Numbered from the stretch's first letter, positions 22,609 to 31,577 are shown. The stretch: 64,000 nucleotides of DNA from Pseudoalteromonas caenipelagi (GCF_013140855.1 NZ_JABBPG010000009.1:1-64000), one strand, 5' to 3'. A program made the numbers and translations. Notes: a model not told the origin generated them from the letters alone.

Positions 22609-25392
22609 TTACTCGCTAGGTTGTGACTGCAGATATTGTTGAATAAACTCCGTGGCCTGTGTGTAAGCTTTATCTAGTTTATTACGATATGCAATCAATT
22701 CATCAGAAGACAATGTTTGCGCTTTACACTGTGCTTCAAGTTCAATCGCAATTTCAGCCACTTGTTCAGCGCCTATTGTTGTTGAAATAGACTTAAGTTG
22801 ATGGCAAGACTCGATAATTGTGGATTGCTCACAAGAGATCACTGCGCCATAAATGTCACGGGTAAGTTGGCTGCTCTGCTCCAAATACATTCTAAAGAAT
22901 CGGCGTTGCTTAGCCTCATCATGATTCACGTATTTACTCAATGTTTCTAGGTTTATTGGCTGAATTTTTTGAGTTTGCTCATTATTTTCTTCAACGTCGA
23001 ACAGCTCACCGTCCTTATGTTCGCTATTGTCTGAGGATTGCTCACTGGGCAGTGTTTTGAGGTATTTTCGCAGCGTATCTTCTAGCACGTTGAGCTCAAC
23101 CGGCTTAGTAATATAGTCATTCATACCGGCACTAAGGCAGCGTTCTTTTTCCCCTTTTAATGCATTTGCGGTGACTGCAATAATGTAAGGTTGTGCGTTA
23201 ATATCGTCACTTTGCTCTGCAATATCGCGGATCTCTTTAACCATGTCATAGCCTGACATTTTAGGCATGTGCAAGTCAGTTAAAATGATTGGGTAGTTGC
23301 CACTTTTCCAAACAGCTAAGCCCTGTTCACCGTTTTCTGCTACTTCAACACCATAACCTAACAAATGGAGCTGATCCGTAAGTACCTGTTGATTCAATAT
23401 ATTATCTTCAACGAGTAGAACTAGCTTATTCACCTCTTTGGCTTGTTCTACGCTTAAATAATTATTTAATGTACGTGTTGGTTTTAATTGCTTAGGTTTG
23501 TGCAAGCCTGCGGCAACTAAAACTGCGGTCATAAAACTGGTTTTGCACAGGGGCGCGGCGTTGAGATAAAAAATATTCTTATGGTTAATGGCTGCATCAT
23601 CCATGGTGCTCAAAACAACGACTTGTTGGTTGTTGTTTTCCAATGAATAAAGCAAAGAACGAAGTTGGTCATTGACTTTTTCCATGCTATCTAGGCCATC
23701 TAGCACCCAAATAACAGAGTTTTTATATTGGTATTCGTCAATGTTAGCCGAAGTGCTTAATACGGTAACGCGAGCACCCATAAAGGACAAATAGCGAGAA
23801 ACCGTTTTTTGTCTATCGGCGTTATCGGTCAGCATAACCACTTCTTTTTGATTCAATACTGCTTTGTTGGCATGCGTAACCTGACCTGAGGTACTAAACG
23901 GCAGCTCTACCACAAACTCACTACCCATTCCGATATCACTGGAAACATGAATGGACCCTAGCATTAACTCAATTAAGCTTTTACATATGGATAGACCAAG
24001 TCCTGTGCCACCAAATTCGCGGGTAATAGTACCTTCAGCTTGAATAAATGGATTAAAAATCTCACGCAATTGGGCTTGGCTCATGCCCTTACCATTATCA
24101 ACAACGGTAAAGCGCAAGGTATAATGCTCCGATGTGTTCTGCGCAACTTCAGCAGAAATTTTGACATAGCCTTGTCTGTTGTCATCTGTGGTTGTGAACT
24201 TAATCGCGTTGCTACATAGGTTATATAAAACTTGTCTAACCCTGACCGTGTCGCCCACTAAATTTGTTGGAATATCCGGTGCGATAGAGAGTTGTAGGTC
24301 TAGCTTTCTTTTTTTGGCGACTGAGGACAGCACTCTGGCTACTTCTTCAACCGTTTCTGCCACTGAGAATGGGCTACTATCAATTTGTAATTTGCCCGCT
24401 TCAATTTTTGAAAAGTCTAAAATGTCATCAAGTATGCCTAGTAACGAAAAAGCAGAATCTCTAATAATAGTACTTAGGCGATGTTGCGCACCGTCTAACT
24501 CGGTTTGTCTAAGCAAGTCAATCGTACCAATGACCCCATTCATAGGTGTTCTTATTTCATGGCTCATCGTTGCCAAAAAGGTTGTTTTGGCTTCGCTGGC
24601 GCGTTCGGCATTCAATGTGGCTTTTTCCAGTGCTAGTGTCCGTGCCTGTACTTCGGTCTCTAAGCTGGTCTGAAGTTGCTTTAATTCTTTATGAACGGCC
24701 TGGTCACTTTCAATTACCGACAGTATTTGTTCAAGTAAACGATTAATCAGTTTGGCGATATTCTCTAGCCCTAAGCCAAGATCAGAACTGATATGAGAGT
24801 GATAGTCTTGATTATCAATAATGCGTGTAAGTTCATCTTGGAGTAATTGATTATACTTTGTTAAATCGTGGGCAACTTTGCGATTACTAAACCATGCCAT
24901 AAAAATTGCAAGTATTAGAGCGAGCGCAAAACCAAAGTAGCTTAACCATTCAAAAGCAGATGTTTGCGCTTTTTGATAGCGTAGTACCAGCTCACCGACC
25001 AGTTGCCCATCAACATGCAAGGGTTGGTGTGTTATTACTTCGTTATCATTGTATACCGTATCTAGCCTTGATAATGCAGGCACCGCATTTTGAGATGATT
25101 GGTAAATCAGAGTTGGTTCACTGACGCCTGTCGTACTATATAAAAAGAACTCTATGTCGTTAGAAATATACTCTACACCCTCCAGCATTTTCTTCGCGTC
25201 TTCAAAACTAGATTTGATCATCAAGTTAGCAACTGGTGTTGAGAGTTTGGTTGCCTGTATATCAAGTTTTGGGATGGACTTGTTTGCGGGCAATAAATAA
25301 CTGGCAACGGCACAAATGGCCCCCGTAAGGAAAGCGGTGGCAATGATCAGTGGGATTAACCCAGATATTTTTATTCGAGAAGCATTTTGCAT
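22609..25392 (-). CDS. Hybrid sensor histidine kinase (HisKA-HATPase-REC-HPt)
   Basis: The 927-residue protein has two membrane spans (about 11-33 and 147-170) around a periplasmic sensor domain of about 110 residues. Then come a coiled linker, HisKA with MSHEIRTPMNG (phosphorylated His278), HATPase with N box NAIKFT and G boxes VDNGKGM and FGGTGLGL (about 390-490), and a degenerate receiver-like stretch (about 500-610). A full receiver follows (about 650-775; LLVEDN, phospho-Asp in ILTDLHMP), and a C-terminal HPt ends the chain with ESCHQLKS (His864). The layout matches BarA/ArcB-type phosphorelay kinases. The cognate regulator is not adjacent. What it senses is unknown. Confidence 0.9.
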   Translation of the reverse strand: MQNASRIKISGLIPLIIATAFLTGAICAVASYLLPANKSIPKLDIQATKLSTPVANLMIKSSFEDAKKMLEGVEYISNDIEFFLYSTTGVSEPTLIYQSSQNAVPALSRLDTVYNDNEVITHQPLHVDGQLVGELVLRYQKAQTSAFEWLSYFGFALALILAIFMAWFSNRKVAHDLTKYNQLLQDELTRIIDNQDYHSHISSDLGLGLENIAKLINRLLEQILSVIESDQAVHKELKQLQTSLETEVQARTLALEKATLNAERASEAKTTFLATMSHEIRTPMNGVIGTIDLLRQTELDGAQHRLSTIIRDSAFSLLGILDDILDFSKIEAGKLQIDSSPFSVAETVEEVARVLSSVAKKRKLDLQLSIAPDIPTNLVGDTVRVRQVLYNLCSNAIKFTTTDDNRQGYVKISAEVAQNTSEHYTLRFTVVDNGKGMSQAQLREIFNPFIQAEGTITREFGGTGLGLSICKSLIELMLGSIHVSSDIGMGSEFVVELPFSTSGQVTHANKAVLNQKEVVMLTDNADRQKTVSRYLSFMGARVTVLSTSANIDEYQYKNSVIWVLDGLDSMEKVNDQLRSLLYSLENNNQQVVVLSTMDDAAINHKNIFYLNAAPLCKTSFMTAVLVAAGLHKPKQLKPTRTLNNYLSVEQAKEVNKLVLLVEDNILNQQVLTDQLHLLGYGVEVAENGEQGLAVWKSGNYPIILTDLHMPKMSGYDMVKEIRDIAEQSDDINAQPYIIAVTANALKGEKERCLSAGMNDYITKPVELNVLEDTLRKYLKTLPSEQSSDNSEHKDGELFDVEENNEQTQKIQPINLETLSKYVNHDEAKQRRFFRMYLEQSSQLTRDIYGAVISCEQSTIIESCHQLKSISTTIGAEQVAEIAIELEAQCKAQTLSSDELIAYRNKLDKAYTQATEFIQQYLQSQPSE

Positions 25393-25617
25393 TATTGACG
25401 TATTCCAGTTTATCTATTCATGGTTAAATAGAGGTAAAGCGATAAGCAAATCAATCCTAACACTCAACTCGGGCAATTTCTCTACGTTTTTAATGACAAA
25501 CGTCATTTCTATCATGGGTAGAAGTATATTAATGTGGGGGAAACATCGTCAAAGAAGCGTTATTTTGTTCACTCTGGATGAAATCTGTGCAAACAAACAT
25601 TGGTTTTAAAAAAAGGG

Positions 25618-25646
25618 TTGACTTAAAAGGGCAAAACCCTTTTAAT
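25618..25646 (+). promoter_or_regulatory. Strong promoter of the tRNA operon
   Basis: TTGACT (25618-25623), a 17-base spacer and TTTAAT (25641-25646), then a GC-rich discriminator ACGCCGCAC up to the first tRNA-Phe-like unit at 25656. A GC-rich discriminator is typical of stable-RNA promoters under stringent control. The spacer is itself a hairpin (AAAAGGG/CCCTTTT). Transcription would begin within a few bases of the first decayed tRNA-like unit. Confidence 0.65.
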
Positions 25647-25655
25647 ACGCCGCAC

Positions 25656-25733
25656 GCCCAGATAGCTAAGTGAGTAAAGCTGTTAGGGAGTGTATTGAAA
25701 ATCTTTATTGAATTTTCGATACAAACAAGGTTT
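25656..25733 (+). pseudogene. Decayed tRNA-Phe-like unit 1
   Basis: The 5' acceptor strand GCCCAGA, a D-arm-like AGCTAAGTGAGTAAAGCT and the anticodon-loop core TTGAAAAT match tRNA-Phe, but the T arm and 3' acceptor are absent. The 3' part instead makes a new hairpin with the anticodon region (GTATTGAAAAT against ATTTTCGATAC). The unit is 78 bp, the same period as the next one. It cannot fold as a tRNA. Confidence 0.7.
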
Positions 25734-25811
25734 GCCCAGATAGCTAAGTAAGTAGAGCTATTAGGGAGTGTATTGAAAATCCTTATTGAATTTTCGATAC
25801 AAACAAGGTTT
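25734..25811 (+). pseudogene. Decayed tRNA-Phe-like unit 2
   Basis: A near-identical 78-bp direct repeat of unit 1 with the same lost T arm and the same substituted hairpin, ending in the tract ACAAACAAGGTTT directly before the first real tRNA-Phe. Confidence 0.7.
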
Positions 25812-25887
25812 GCCCAGATAGCTCAGTCGGTAGAGCAGAGGATTGAAAATCCTCGTGTCGGTGGTTCGATTCCGCCTCTGGGCACCA
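25812..25887 (+). tRNA. tRNA-Phe (anticodon GAA), copy 1
   Basis: 76 bases with encoded CCA. Acceptor GCCCAGA/TCTGGGC, D arm, anticodon arm GAGGATTGAAAATCCTC, and T arm GGTGGTTCGATTCCGCC are all intact. Confidence 0.97.
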
Positions 25888-25898
25888 TTTTTAGGTGC

Positions 25899-25974
<76 letters not shown>

Positions 25975-26026
25975 TTTCCTAGCTAGGAATAAAAACATAA
26001 GCATCAAATTTTGTGAAAAGTATTTT

Positions 26027-26104
26027 TCCCAGATAGCTCAGTAAGTAGAGCTGTTAAGATGGTATTGAAAATCCTTACGTGATTTTCTCTTTGAAAGTAT
26101 TTTT
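26027..26104 (+). pseudogene. Decayed tRNA-Phe-like unit 3
   Basis: CCCAGATAGCTCAGTAAGTA and GTATTGAAAATCCTTA match the 5' half of tRNA-Phe. The 3' half is lost. It again ends directly before a real tRNA-Phe, as units 1-2 do, but the substituted hairpin has decayed. Confidence 0.65.
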
Positions 26105-26180
26105 GCCCAGATAGCTCAGTCGGTAGAGCAGAGGATTGAAAATCCTCGTGTCGGTGGTTCGATTCCGCCTCTGGGCACCA
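26105..26180 (+). tRNA. tRNA-Phe (anticodon GAA), copy 2
   Basis: Identical to copy 1 over all 76 bases, including CCA. Confidence 0.97.
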
Positions 26181-26191
26181 TTATTAAGTGT

Positions 26192-26267
<76 letters not shown>

Positions 26268-26343
26268 TTTATTTTCGGCGAAAGCCATAATACTTGAACA
26301 TTAAGCTCTTTTAAGAGAGTTAAATGTAAAGTAACTAGTTTAT

Positions 26344-26419
26344 GCCCAGATAGCTCAGTCGGTAGAGCAGAGGATTGAAAATCCTCGTGTCGGTGGTTCG
26401 ATTCCGCCTCTGGGCACCA
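26344..26419 (+). tRNA. tRNA-Phe (anticodon GAA), copy 3
   Basis: Identical to copies 1 and 2. No decayed unit stands before this one. Confidence 0.97.
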
Positions 26420-26467
26420 TCCCCTTTTATTCGTCTCTAGCTTGCTAGAATCTATAAGATTTAGTGT

Positions 26468-26543
<76 letters not shown>

Positions 26544-26906
26544 TTTTTTAGGCATTAACTTACCTCGAAATTAGCATTAATAGCTCACGTATCAGCGCTA
26601 TTTGGTATGACATTAATACCTTTCTTATCTATTGATTAATTTAGCCCTAAGCTAACATGTCGGAAAGCACGCCTCTTGCGAATTTATTTGTTTTTGACTG
26701 GTTGTTCTTTTTCATGTCAGCTCTACTCTTAATTAGACTTCTTATTCAAAACCTTATCGTATGTTTGCTTTTTTAAGCACTCGTTCCTATTTTGTGATCT
26801 GGCGCATCATTTTCACATAAATGAAAAGAATCTCACTTTTTATCCTTGAGGTTTTAGCAAATGGCCTCAATACTGTAATTGAGGTAAACAAGAAAAGGAT
26901 AAATAT
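26544..26906. other. Intergenic region between the tRNA cluster and hpf
   Basis: An AT-rich stretch of about 360 bases with no convincing gene. It must contain the hpf promoter. An inverted repeat TTGAGG/CCTCAA lies at about 26846-26870 in the probable hpf leader. No tRNA-like unit is found beyond 26543. Confidence 0.5.
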
Positions 26907-27263
26907 ATGAAGATAAATCTTTCGGGCCACCATGTGGATATTACAGATGCAGTAAGAGCTCACGTTCAAGAAAAGTTTGCCAAAACAGCGATACACTTTC
27001 CGTCATTATTGTCGCTGGATATCATAATTAGTAAAGATAACAAAAAGTTTAACGCGGAAATTTCAACAATTTATTCAGGTGTGCGCATAGGCGTTAAAGG
27101 TGAGGGAGAGGTTATGTACCCCGCTATTGCGAATGCCGCTAAAAAATTAGATGCCTCTTTAAAACATAGAAAAGGCCAGTTAAAAGCGAATTTACACGAT
27201 AAGCCAGTGAGCACTACTCCAGAAATTGCACACGAAATTATTCAAGAAATGGATTTACGCTAG
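26907..27263 (+). CDS. hpf: Ribosome hibernation-promoting factor, short HPF/YfiA family
   Basis: The 118-residue protein starts with MKINLSGHHVDITDAVRAHV, the family beginning, and includes the conserved VKGEGEVMYPAIANAAKKLD. It binds the 30S decoding centre and silences or dimerises ribosomes in stationary phase. AAAAGGATAAAT precedes the ATG. It stands alone, not in an rpoN operon as in many relatives. Confidence 0.9.
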   Translation: MKINLSGHHVDITDAVRAHVQEKFAKTAIHFPSLLSLDIIISKDNKKFNAEISTIYSGVRIGVKGEGEVMYPAIANAAKKLDASLKHRKGQLKANLHDKPVSTTPEIAHEIIQEMDLR

Positions 27264-27291
27264 GTAATAGTACCTAGTTGTAACACTCACG

Positions 27292-27317
27292 AAGGGCCTT
27301 AACAGGCCCTTTTTTTA
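27292..27317 (+). terminator. Rho-independent terminator of hpf
   Basis: Stem AAGGGCCT/AGGCCCTT with TAAC loop, followed by a T run. Confidence 0.9.
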
Positions 27318-27359
27318 TGCTAGACTGAGCAACAATTTCAGTTGTTATAAGTAGTTTTA

Positions 27360-28277
27360 ATGCCTAATTATCAAGCCGTTCTAGATGCCACTTTTAATCA
27401 TGTTCAACCTTTGCTGAACAAGGGCAAAGTTGCAGATTATATTCCTGCATTAGCAGAGCAAAAGTTAGGTCAGTTTGCTATGGCATTACATACCAATGAT
27501 GGGCAAACCTTTACCGCAGGTAATTGCAATGCACGCTTTACGGTACAATCAGTATCAAAAGTGATGACCTTGACTATGGCACTGCAACGATATGAAGATG
27601 AGCTATGGCAAAGAGTGGGTAAAGAACCCTCAGGGACTGCATTTAATTCACTTACACAGCTAGAGTTTGAAAATGGCATTCCTCGAAATCCATTTATCAA
27701 TGCGGGTGCCATCGTGACTTGTGATGCGCTTTTTTCTCGCTTGAGTGCGCCGATCCATACTATGTTAGAGCAATATCGTAGCCAGTCAGGCAACGCAAAA
27801 GTGGTTATTAACAAACGGGTAGCCCAATCAGAATTTGAGCATCGTTATAGAAATGCAGCCATGGCCTACTTAATGAAATCCTTTGGTAATTTTACTAACG
27901 ATGTAGAAGAGGTGCTTTGGTCATACTTCAATTACTGTGCCATTGAAGTTAACTGTGCAGAACTTGCCCGTACCTTCTCTTACCTTTCAAATCACGGATT
28001 TTGTGCGCAAAGCCAACAGCAACTGCTCAGTGCCAAACAGACTAAACAGCTAAACTCTCTACTTTTTACCAGTGGCCTGTATGATGCAGCAGGTGACTTT
28101 GCTTATAGAGTGGGGATGCCCGGTAAGTCAGGTGTATCGGGCACGATAATCGCTGTTGTACCAGGCCAGTTTACCGTTGCAGTTTGGTCGCCTGGGCTAG
28201 ATAAGTTTGGTAATTCTGTAGCGGGGATCGCGGCGCTTGAGTATGTTTCTGAACAACTTGGTACCGCTATTTTTTAG
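27360..28277 (+). CDS. glsA: Glutaminase
   Basis: The 305-residue enzyme of the serine beta-lactamase-like fold converts glutamine to glutamate and ammonia. The catalytic SxxK is in VQSVSKVMTLT near residue 63-73, with GIPRNPFINAGAI near 112, YRNAAMAYLMKSFGN near 162 and GVSGTIIAVVPG near 260. Length is normal for the family. The gene starts just after the hpf terminator and has a weak ribosome-binding site. Confidence 0.95.
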   Translation: MPNYQAVLDATFNHVQPLLNKGKVADYIPALAEQKLGQFAMALHTNDGQTFTAGNCNARFTVQSVSKVMTLTMALQRYEDELWQRVGKEPSGTAFNSLTQLEFENGIPRNPFINAGAIVTCDALFSRLSAPIHTMLEQYRSQSGNAKVVINKRVAQSEFEHRYRNAAMAYLMKSFGNFTNDVEEVLWSYFNYCAIEVNCAELARTFSYLSNHGFCAQSQQQLLSAKQTKQLNSLLFTSGLYDAAGDFAYRVGMPGKSGVSGTIIAVVPGQFTVAVWSPGLDKFGNSVAGIAALEYVSEQLGTAIF

Positions 28278-28672
28278 TTAATCTCAGCGTGGTGTATTTC
28301 ACCCACTGCAGGTGCCATTACTCCTAATATAAGTACTGTACCTCTAACCAAATTCTTCGTAAGAATAATTTATACGTCAATTACAGTGATTGTAATGCGT
28401 TGTAATTGACTTTAATTAAACAATCAGGTCAAATTCAAAGCTACTCAAAAGTTCTGTTTTTTCCATACAATTCAGGGTGTTAAAGCGGTGTTAATTATTT
28501 GTGCGCAGTCGTAGTCTTTATTTAGAGCTTGTGCACTATTTTCGATGGATGTAGTTAAAGGCTGATTGACTGGCCATTAGAGTAAACGAAGTGATGACAA
28601 TAACTGCGCATACATAGAGCTTATGAGTAAACAAAGAGATCGACATTTTTTATTTGTTTAAGGACTGAGGGC
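28278..28672. other. Intergenic region upstream of cassette 1, with an inverted repeat
   Basis: About 395 bases without a gene. A perfect 9-bp inverted repeat GTCAATTAC/GTAATTGAC spans 28376-28410, and within it TTGTAATGCGTTGTAAT is a direct repeat of TTGTAAT at 10-base spacing, one helical turn, so it could be an operator. It is the only obvious candidate control site for cassette 1. The ATG of the methyltransferase is preceded by TTAAGGACTGAGGGC. Confidence 0.45.
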
Positions 28673-29917
28673 ATGGCAAGCAACAGTAGTGTAGTTCAAA
28701 GTTTAATGGGAGGAGCTGGTGAGTTGAGCTCTATCGATCCCAGCCTCGCAAAACTTTTGAATCAATCTTTGCGTGATAAGCTTAACCGTCAACTAAAAGG
28801 AGATGCATTTGCAAGCTCTGAACTGTTAATTAATCACTGTTGTAAGCTCGTTGAGTGTTTGCTTGCTAACACCCAAACGCATGAGCAGCTTGTTGATTAC
28901 TTCGCTGATTTTTCGCAATCATTAATTGAGCTTTATCAAAGCCTTGAGCTAACAGAGCAAGAGACAACTCACTCCTACGTTAACGCCACAGGTTTAGTTA
29001 TGGCGGTTAAAGATGCGGTATCAACCGTGAATGATATTTACCGAGTTAAAGCCTTTATTCGCGCGCTTAAGAACACGTTAGATGATGCTGAGTCTCAAAG
29101 CTCACAGCCGTTACACTTAGTTTACCCAGCGTGCGGACCTTTTGCGCCACTTGTTTTGCCTTTGTTGTGCTACGTAAAAAAACATAATACCTACCAACGG
29201 CCTCTTAAAGTCACTTTAATTGATATTCAGCCTGGTGCGCAAAAGGTGCTTAACCGTGTGGTTGGGAGTTTGGGGTTAGAGCACAGTGTCGAGGTGCTGT
29301 GCATGGATGTAATGGACTATCAGCCTTCCCAACCCATAGATATTTTAGTGATTGAAGCGATGCAACATGGCTTAAGCAAAGAAGGGCACTTGAGCTTTAT
29401 GCGCCACCTTGCACAGTTTTTAGCAAAGGATGCTTATTTGCTCCCTAAGGAAATCGTGATTGAAGCGATATTGGCAGTGCCACAACGTGAATTTGTTGAG
29501 CAGTGGCATGAACAAGCGCGCAGTCACTCAAGCTTTATAAACGCGAAAATTAAAGCTGAGCGTATTAACCTTGGACCTATTTTTACCCTGAACTTAGATA
29601 CGCTTAAGCAAATGGCCATTATGCCATTGGGCAATGGTTACGACTTAATAGAAGCGGGGCAAGTGAGCATTCCACACAATGTGGATGATATGTCAAAACG
29701 CATTTTGTTACTCAGTGCTAACTTGCATGTTGATGAACAAGAGCAGGTTGCTCAATACGATTCAGGGATCACCCATCCTTTAGCAGATATGTCGGTATGT
29801 ATTGATTTTAAACCAAAAGCTTCAGAGCCAGATGATTTGCTGGTAAAAGGCGGCGACAAGCTTAAATTTTACTACAAGCTATGCGGTATGCCGGGCTTTT
29901 TACCGACGATTGCATAA
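28673..29917 (+). CDS. PRMT-like SAM-dependent methyltransferase, cassette 1
   Basis: The 414-residue protein has a helical N-terminal region (about 1-145, with YVNATGLVMAVKDAVSTVND), a Rossmann-type domain starting YPACGPFAP (Tyr151) with the acidic residue after strand 2 in LIDIQPGAQK, and then EAMQHGLSKE. The two Glu (228 and 237) are separated by eight residues, as in the double-E loop of protein arginine methyltransferases, and LPKEIVIEA follows as the start of a beta-rich C-terminal domain ending SGITHPLADMS...CGMPGFLP. The likely reaction is SAM-dependent methylation of a protein or small molecule, with arginine only by analogy. Its paralogue is at 40360. It lies 9 bases before the formyltransferase-like gene. 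Confidence 0.75.
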   Translation: MASNSSVVQSLMGGAGELSSIDPSLAKLLNQSLRDKLNRQLKGDAFASSELLINHCCKLVECLLANTQTHEQLVDYFADFSQSLIELYQSLELTEQETTHSYVNATGLVMAVKDAVSTVNDIYRVKAFIRALKNTLDDAESQSSQPLHLVYPACGPFAPLVLPLLCYVKKHNTYQRPLKVTLIDIQPGAQKVLNRVVGSLGLEHSVEVLCMDVMDYQPSQPIDILVIEAMQHGLSKEGHLSFMRHLAQFLAKDAYLLPKEIVIEAILAVPQREFVEQWHEQARSHSSFINAKIKAERINLGPIFTLNLDTLKQMAIMPLGNGYDLIEAGQVSIPHNVDDMSKRILLLSANLHVDEQEQVAQYDSGITHPLADMSVCIDFKPKASEPDDLLVKGGDKLKFYYKLCGMPGFLPTIA

Positions 29918-29926
29918 GGAAGTAGC

Positions 29927-30829
29927 ATGAAAAAAATAATTTTAATCACTTGCTCAACGTCGGCTATCCCAGCTATTGAATGTTTAGTGCAAATGCAGGC
30001 GCTTGCTGGGGTGTTGATCACCCATTGTGCTGAGTCTCAGGCTCAGCAATTGGCGGCGGTTGCGCAGCACTTTTCGCTACCAAGTGCTTTTCAAGCAACA
30101 TTAGATGCTGACTTTATTAACTCGGCAGAACACGCATGGCAGGCGGAAAATTTTGTCAGCTTTCACTTACCTTTTGCACTTTTGCAAGACCTTAAAGTTG
30201 AACAAGATATTATACAGGTACAGTTTGGTGAACATAGTAACGCCACAATTGAACATGCTTTGTTTGATGCCATTAAAAAGCAAGCTGATAGCTGTGCTTT
30301 GATTGTTGCCTCAAGCAAGCATATGCAACGATTAAGTGAGTACCAAGTGGCCGTGGAAGAAAATGACACTGCGGGTACTTTGCATAAAAAACTGATGGCG
30401 CAGTTGCCGAACGTGTTAAGTCAGTTAGTGATGCAATTTGATAGCCAGCATAAAACTGAACAAACCTCACAGTTTGCCCCAAAAGCCTTAGCTCAACTAG
30501 ATGAAAGCCACTTATTTATTGATTTACAAACAGACAATGCAGCACAAATAGTGAGTTTAGCCCGAGCTGCAAACCCTTATTTTGGTGGCGCACGATTACG
30601 CATTGGGCAAGTGGTGTGTCAGTTATTGCAAGCAAGTGTAAGTACCCAACCGACCTTTGGTGTTAAAGCAGGCACCATTTTAACCTTGTCAAAGACAGAT
30701 GGATTGGTGATTGCGTTGAATAACCAGCAAGCCTTAAAGCTGGACATAGTGAGTTGCAACGAAGGTATTTTTGATGGCTATCGCTTTGCGATGCAGGCCA
30801 AACTGCAAGCAGGCATGATTTTAAATTAA
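29927..30829 (+). CDS. Degenerate formyltransferase-like protein, cassette 1
   Basis: The 300-residue protein is a paralogue of the intact formyltransferase at 41608. The C-terminal OB-like domain is kept (GVKAGTILTLSKTDGLVIAL, then CNEGIFDGYRFAMQAKLQAG). The N-terminal domain has lost the active site: where cassette 2 has NIHPSPLPDYRG and LDCGDI, this copy reads IQVQFGEHSN and QRLSEY, so the Asn-His-Asp set is gone. The gene is otherwise unbroken and sits in an operon with the methyltransferase and the tail-collar gene (19 bases downstream), so it is probably still selected, perhaps as a binding or scaffold protein. Confidence 0.7.
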   Translation: MKKIILITCSTSAIPAIECLVQMQALAGVLITHCAESQAQQLAAVAQHFSLPSAFQATLDADFINSAEHAWQAENFVSFHLPFALLQDLKVEQDIIQVQFGEHSNATIEHALFDAIKKQADSCALIVASSKHMQRLSEYQVAVEENDTAGTLHKKLMAQLPNVLSQLVMQFDSQHKTEQTSQFAPKALAQLDESHLFIDLQTDNAAQIVSLARAANPYFGGARLRIGQVVCQLLQASVSTQPTFGVKAGTILTLSKTDGLVIALNNQQALKLDIVSCNEGIFDGYRFAMQAKLQAGMILN

Positions 30830-30847
30830 TAAATAAGGAAGAAAAAT

Positions 30848-31516
30848 ATGAGTGCTGATCCATTAATTGGTGATATTGAAATGGTGGCATACAACTTTGT
30901 ACCACGTGATTATTATGCGTGTGCAGGAGGGCTTGTCACTATCGCTTCCGACTCCACTTTGTATTCTTTGTTAGGTACAATGTATGGTGGTGATGGCCGC
31001 ACAACCTTTGCTTTACCAGATTTTCGCGGTCGTAGTGCCGTAGGTGATGGTCGTGGGCTAGGTATAGAGTCATCAGTAGAACTAGTACTAGGTCACCGTT
31101 TTGGCAATTCGTACAATTACTTATCCGTTGCTCAGTTGCCGTCACATACGCATATTGCCACAGCGCAAGCGGACGCTCAAACTGCAGTGGCAGGTTTTGC
31201 AGGTACCTTAACTGTAAACGCGAAAGACGGACTGGGTGATACCGACAATGCCAAAGGGGCTTACTGGGCTACAGGTGAGCTTGTAAATGGTTTAGCTAAA
31301 ACGCCTATCACCAAGGCGTACTCGACCACCTCTGATGTGCAAATGGCAACGGATGCTGTCAAAATATCAGGGAGTTTTCATGACGCACAAACCGCTGTGC
31401 AGGTGAAAGTTGATGTGGGTAGTACAGGTGGCTCAGCACCAATACTAAATTACCAGCCTAGCACGGTCATTAAGTTTGTCATTGCCAATGCGGGCACTTA
31501 CCCATCGCGGAGTTAA
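30848..31516 (+). CDS. Phage-tail-collar (MdpB-like) domain protein, cassette 1
   Basis: The 222-residue protein has the N-terminal Phage_Collar domain (about 6-95): PLIGDIEMVAYNFVPRDYYA, LYSLLGTMYGGDGRTTFALP and DFRGRSAVGDG, then VAQLPSHTH. The variable C-terminal half ends in GTYPSRS, matching GVYPARS in the second copy. Such proteins occur as phage tail fibres and, outside phages, as microcystin-dependent (MdpB) proteins of unknown role. No other phage gene is near, so this is not a prophage. No signal peptide is visible. TAAGGAAGAAAAAT precedes the ATG, and a terminator follows. Confidence 0.88.
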   Translation: MSADPLIGDIEMVAYNFVPRDYYACAGGLVTIASDSTLYSLLGTMYGGDGRTTFALPDFRGRSAVGDGRGLGIESSVELVLGHRFGNSYNYLSVAQLPSHTHIATAQADAQTAVAGFAGTLTVNAKDGLGDTDNAKGAYWATGELVNGLAKTPITKAYSTTSDVQMATDAVKISGSFHDAQTAVQVKVDVGSTGGSAPILNYQPSTVIKFVIANAGTYPSRS

Positions 31517-31522
31517 CGGTTT

Positions 31523-31550
31523 TTGGCGCTTTAATCAAAGCGCCTTTTTT
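31523..31550 (+). terminator. Rho-independent terminator after the collar gene
   Basis: Stem GGCGCTTT/AAAGCGCC with AATC loop, followed by six T. It separates the three-gene operon from the giant gene, or at least attenuates read-through. Confidence 0.85.
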
Positions 31551-31577
31551 ACATTTGATTTTTTTAAGGAAATCTAT

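Noticed and set aside
26790..26820. Sigma-54 promoter ahead of hpf (TGGCGC then TTTTCAC)
   Set aside because: The required GG-N10-GC pattern is not met (TC in place of GC), so I do not call it.
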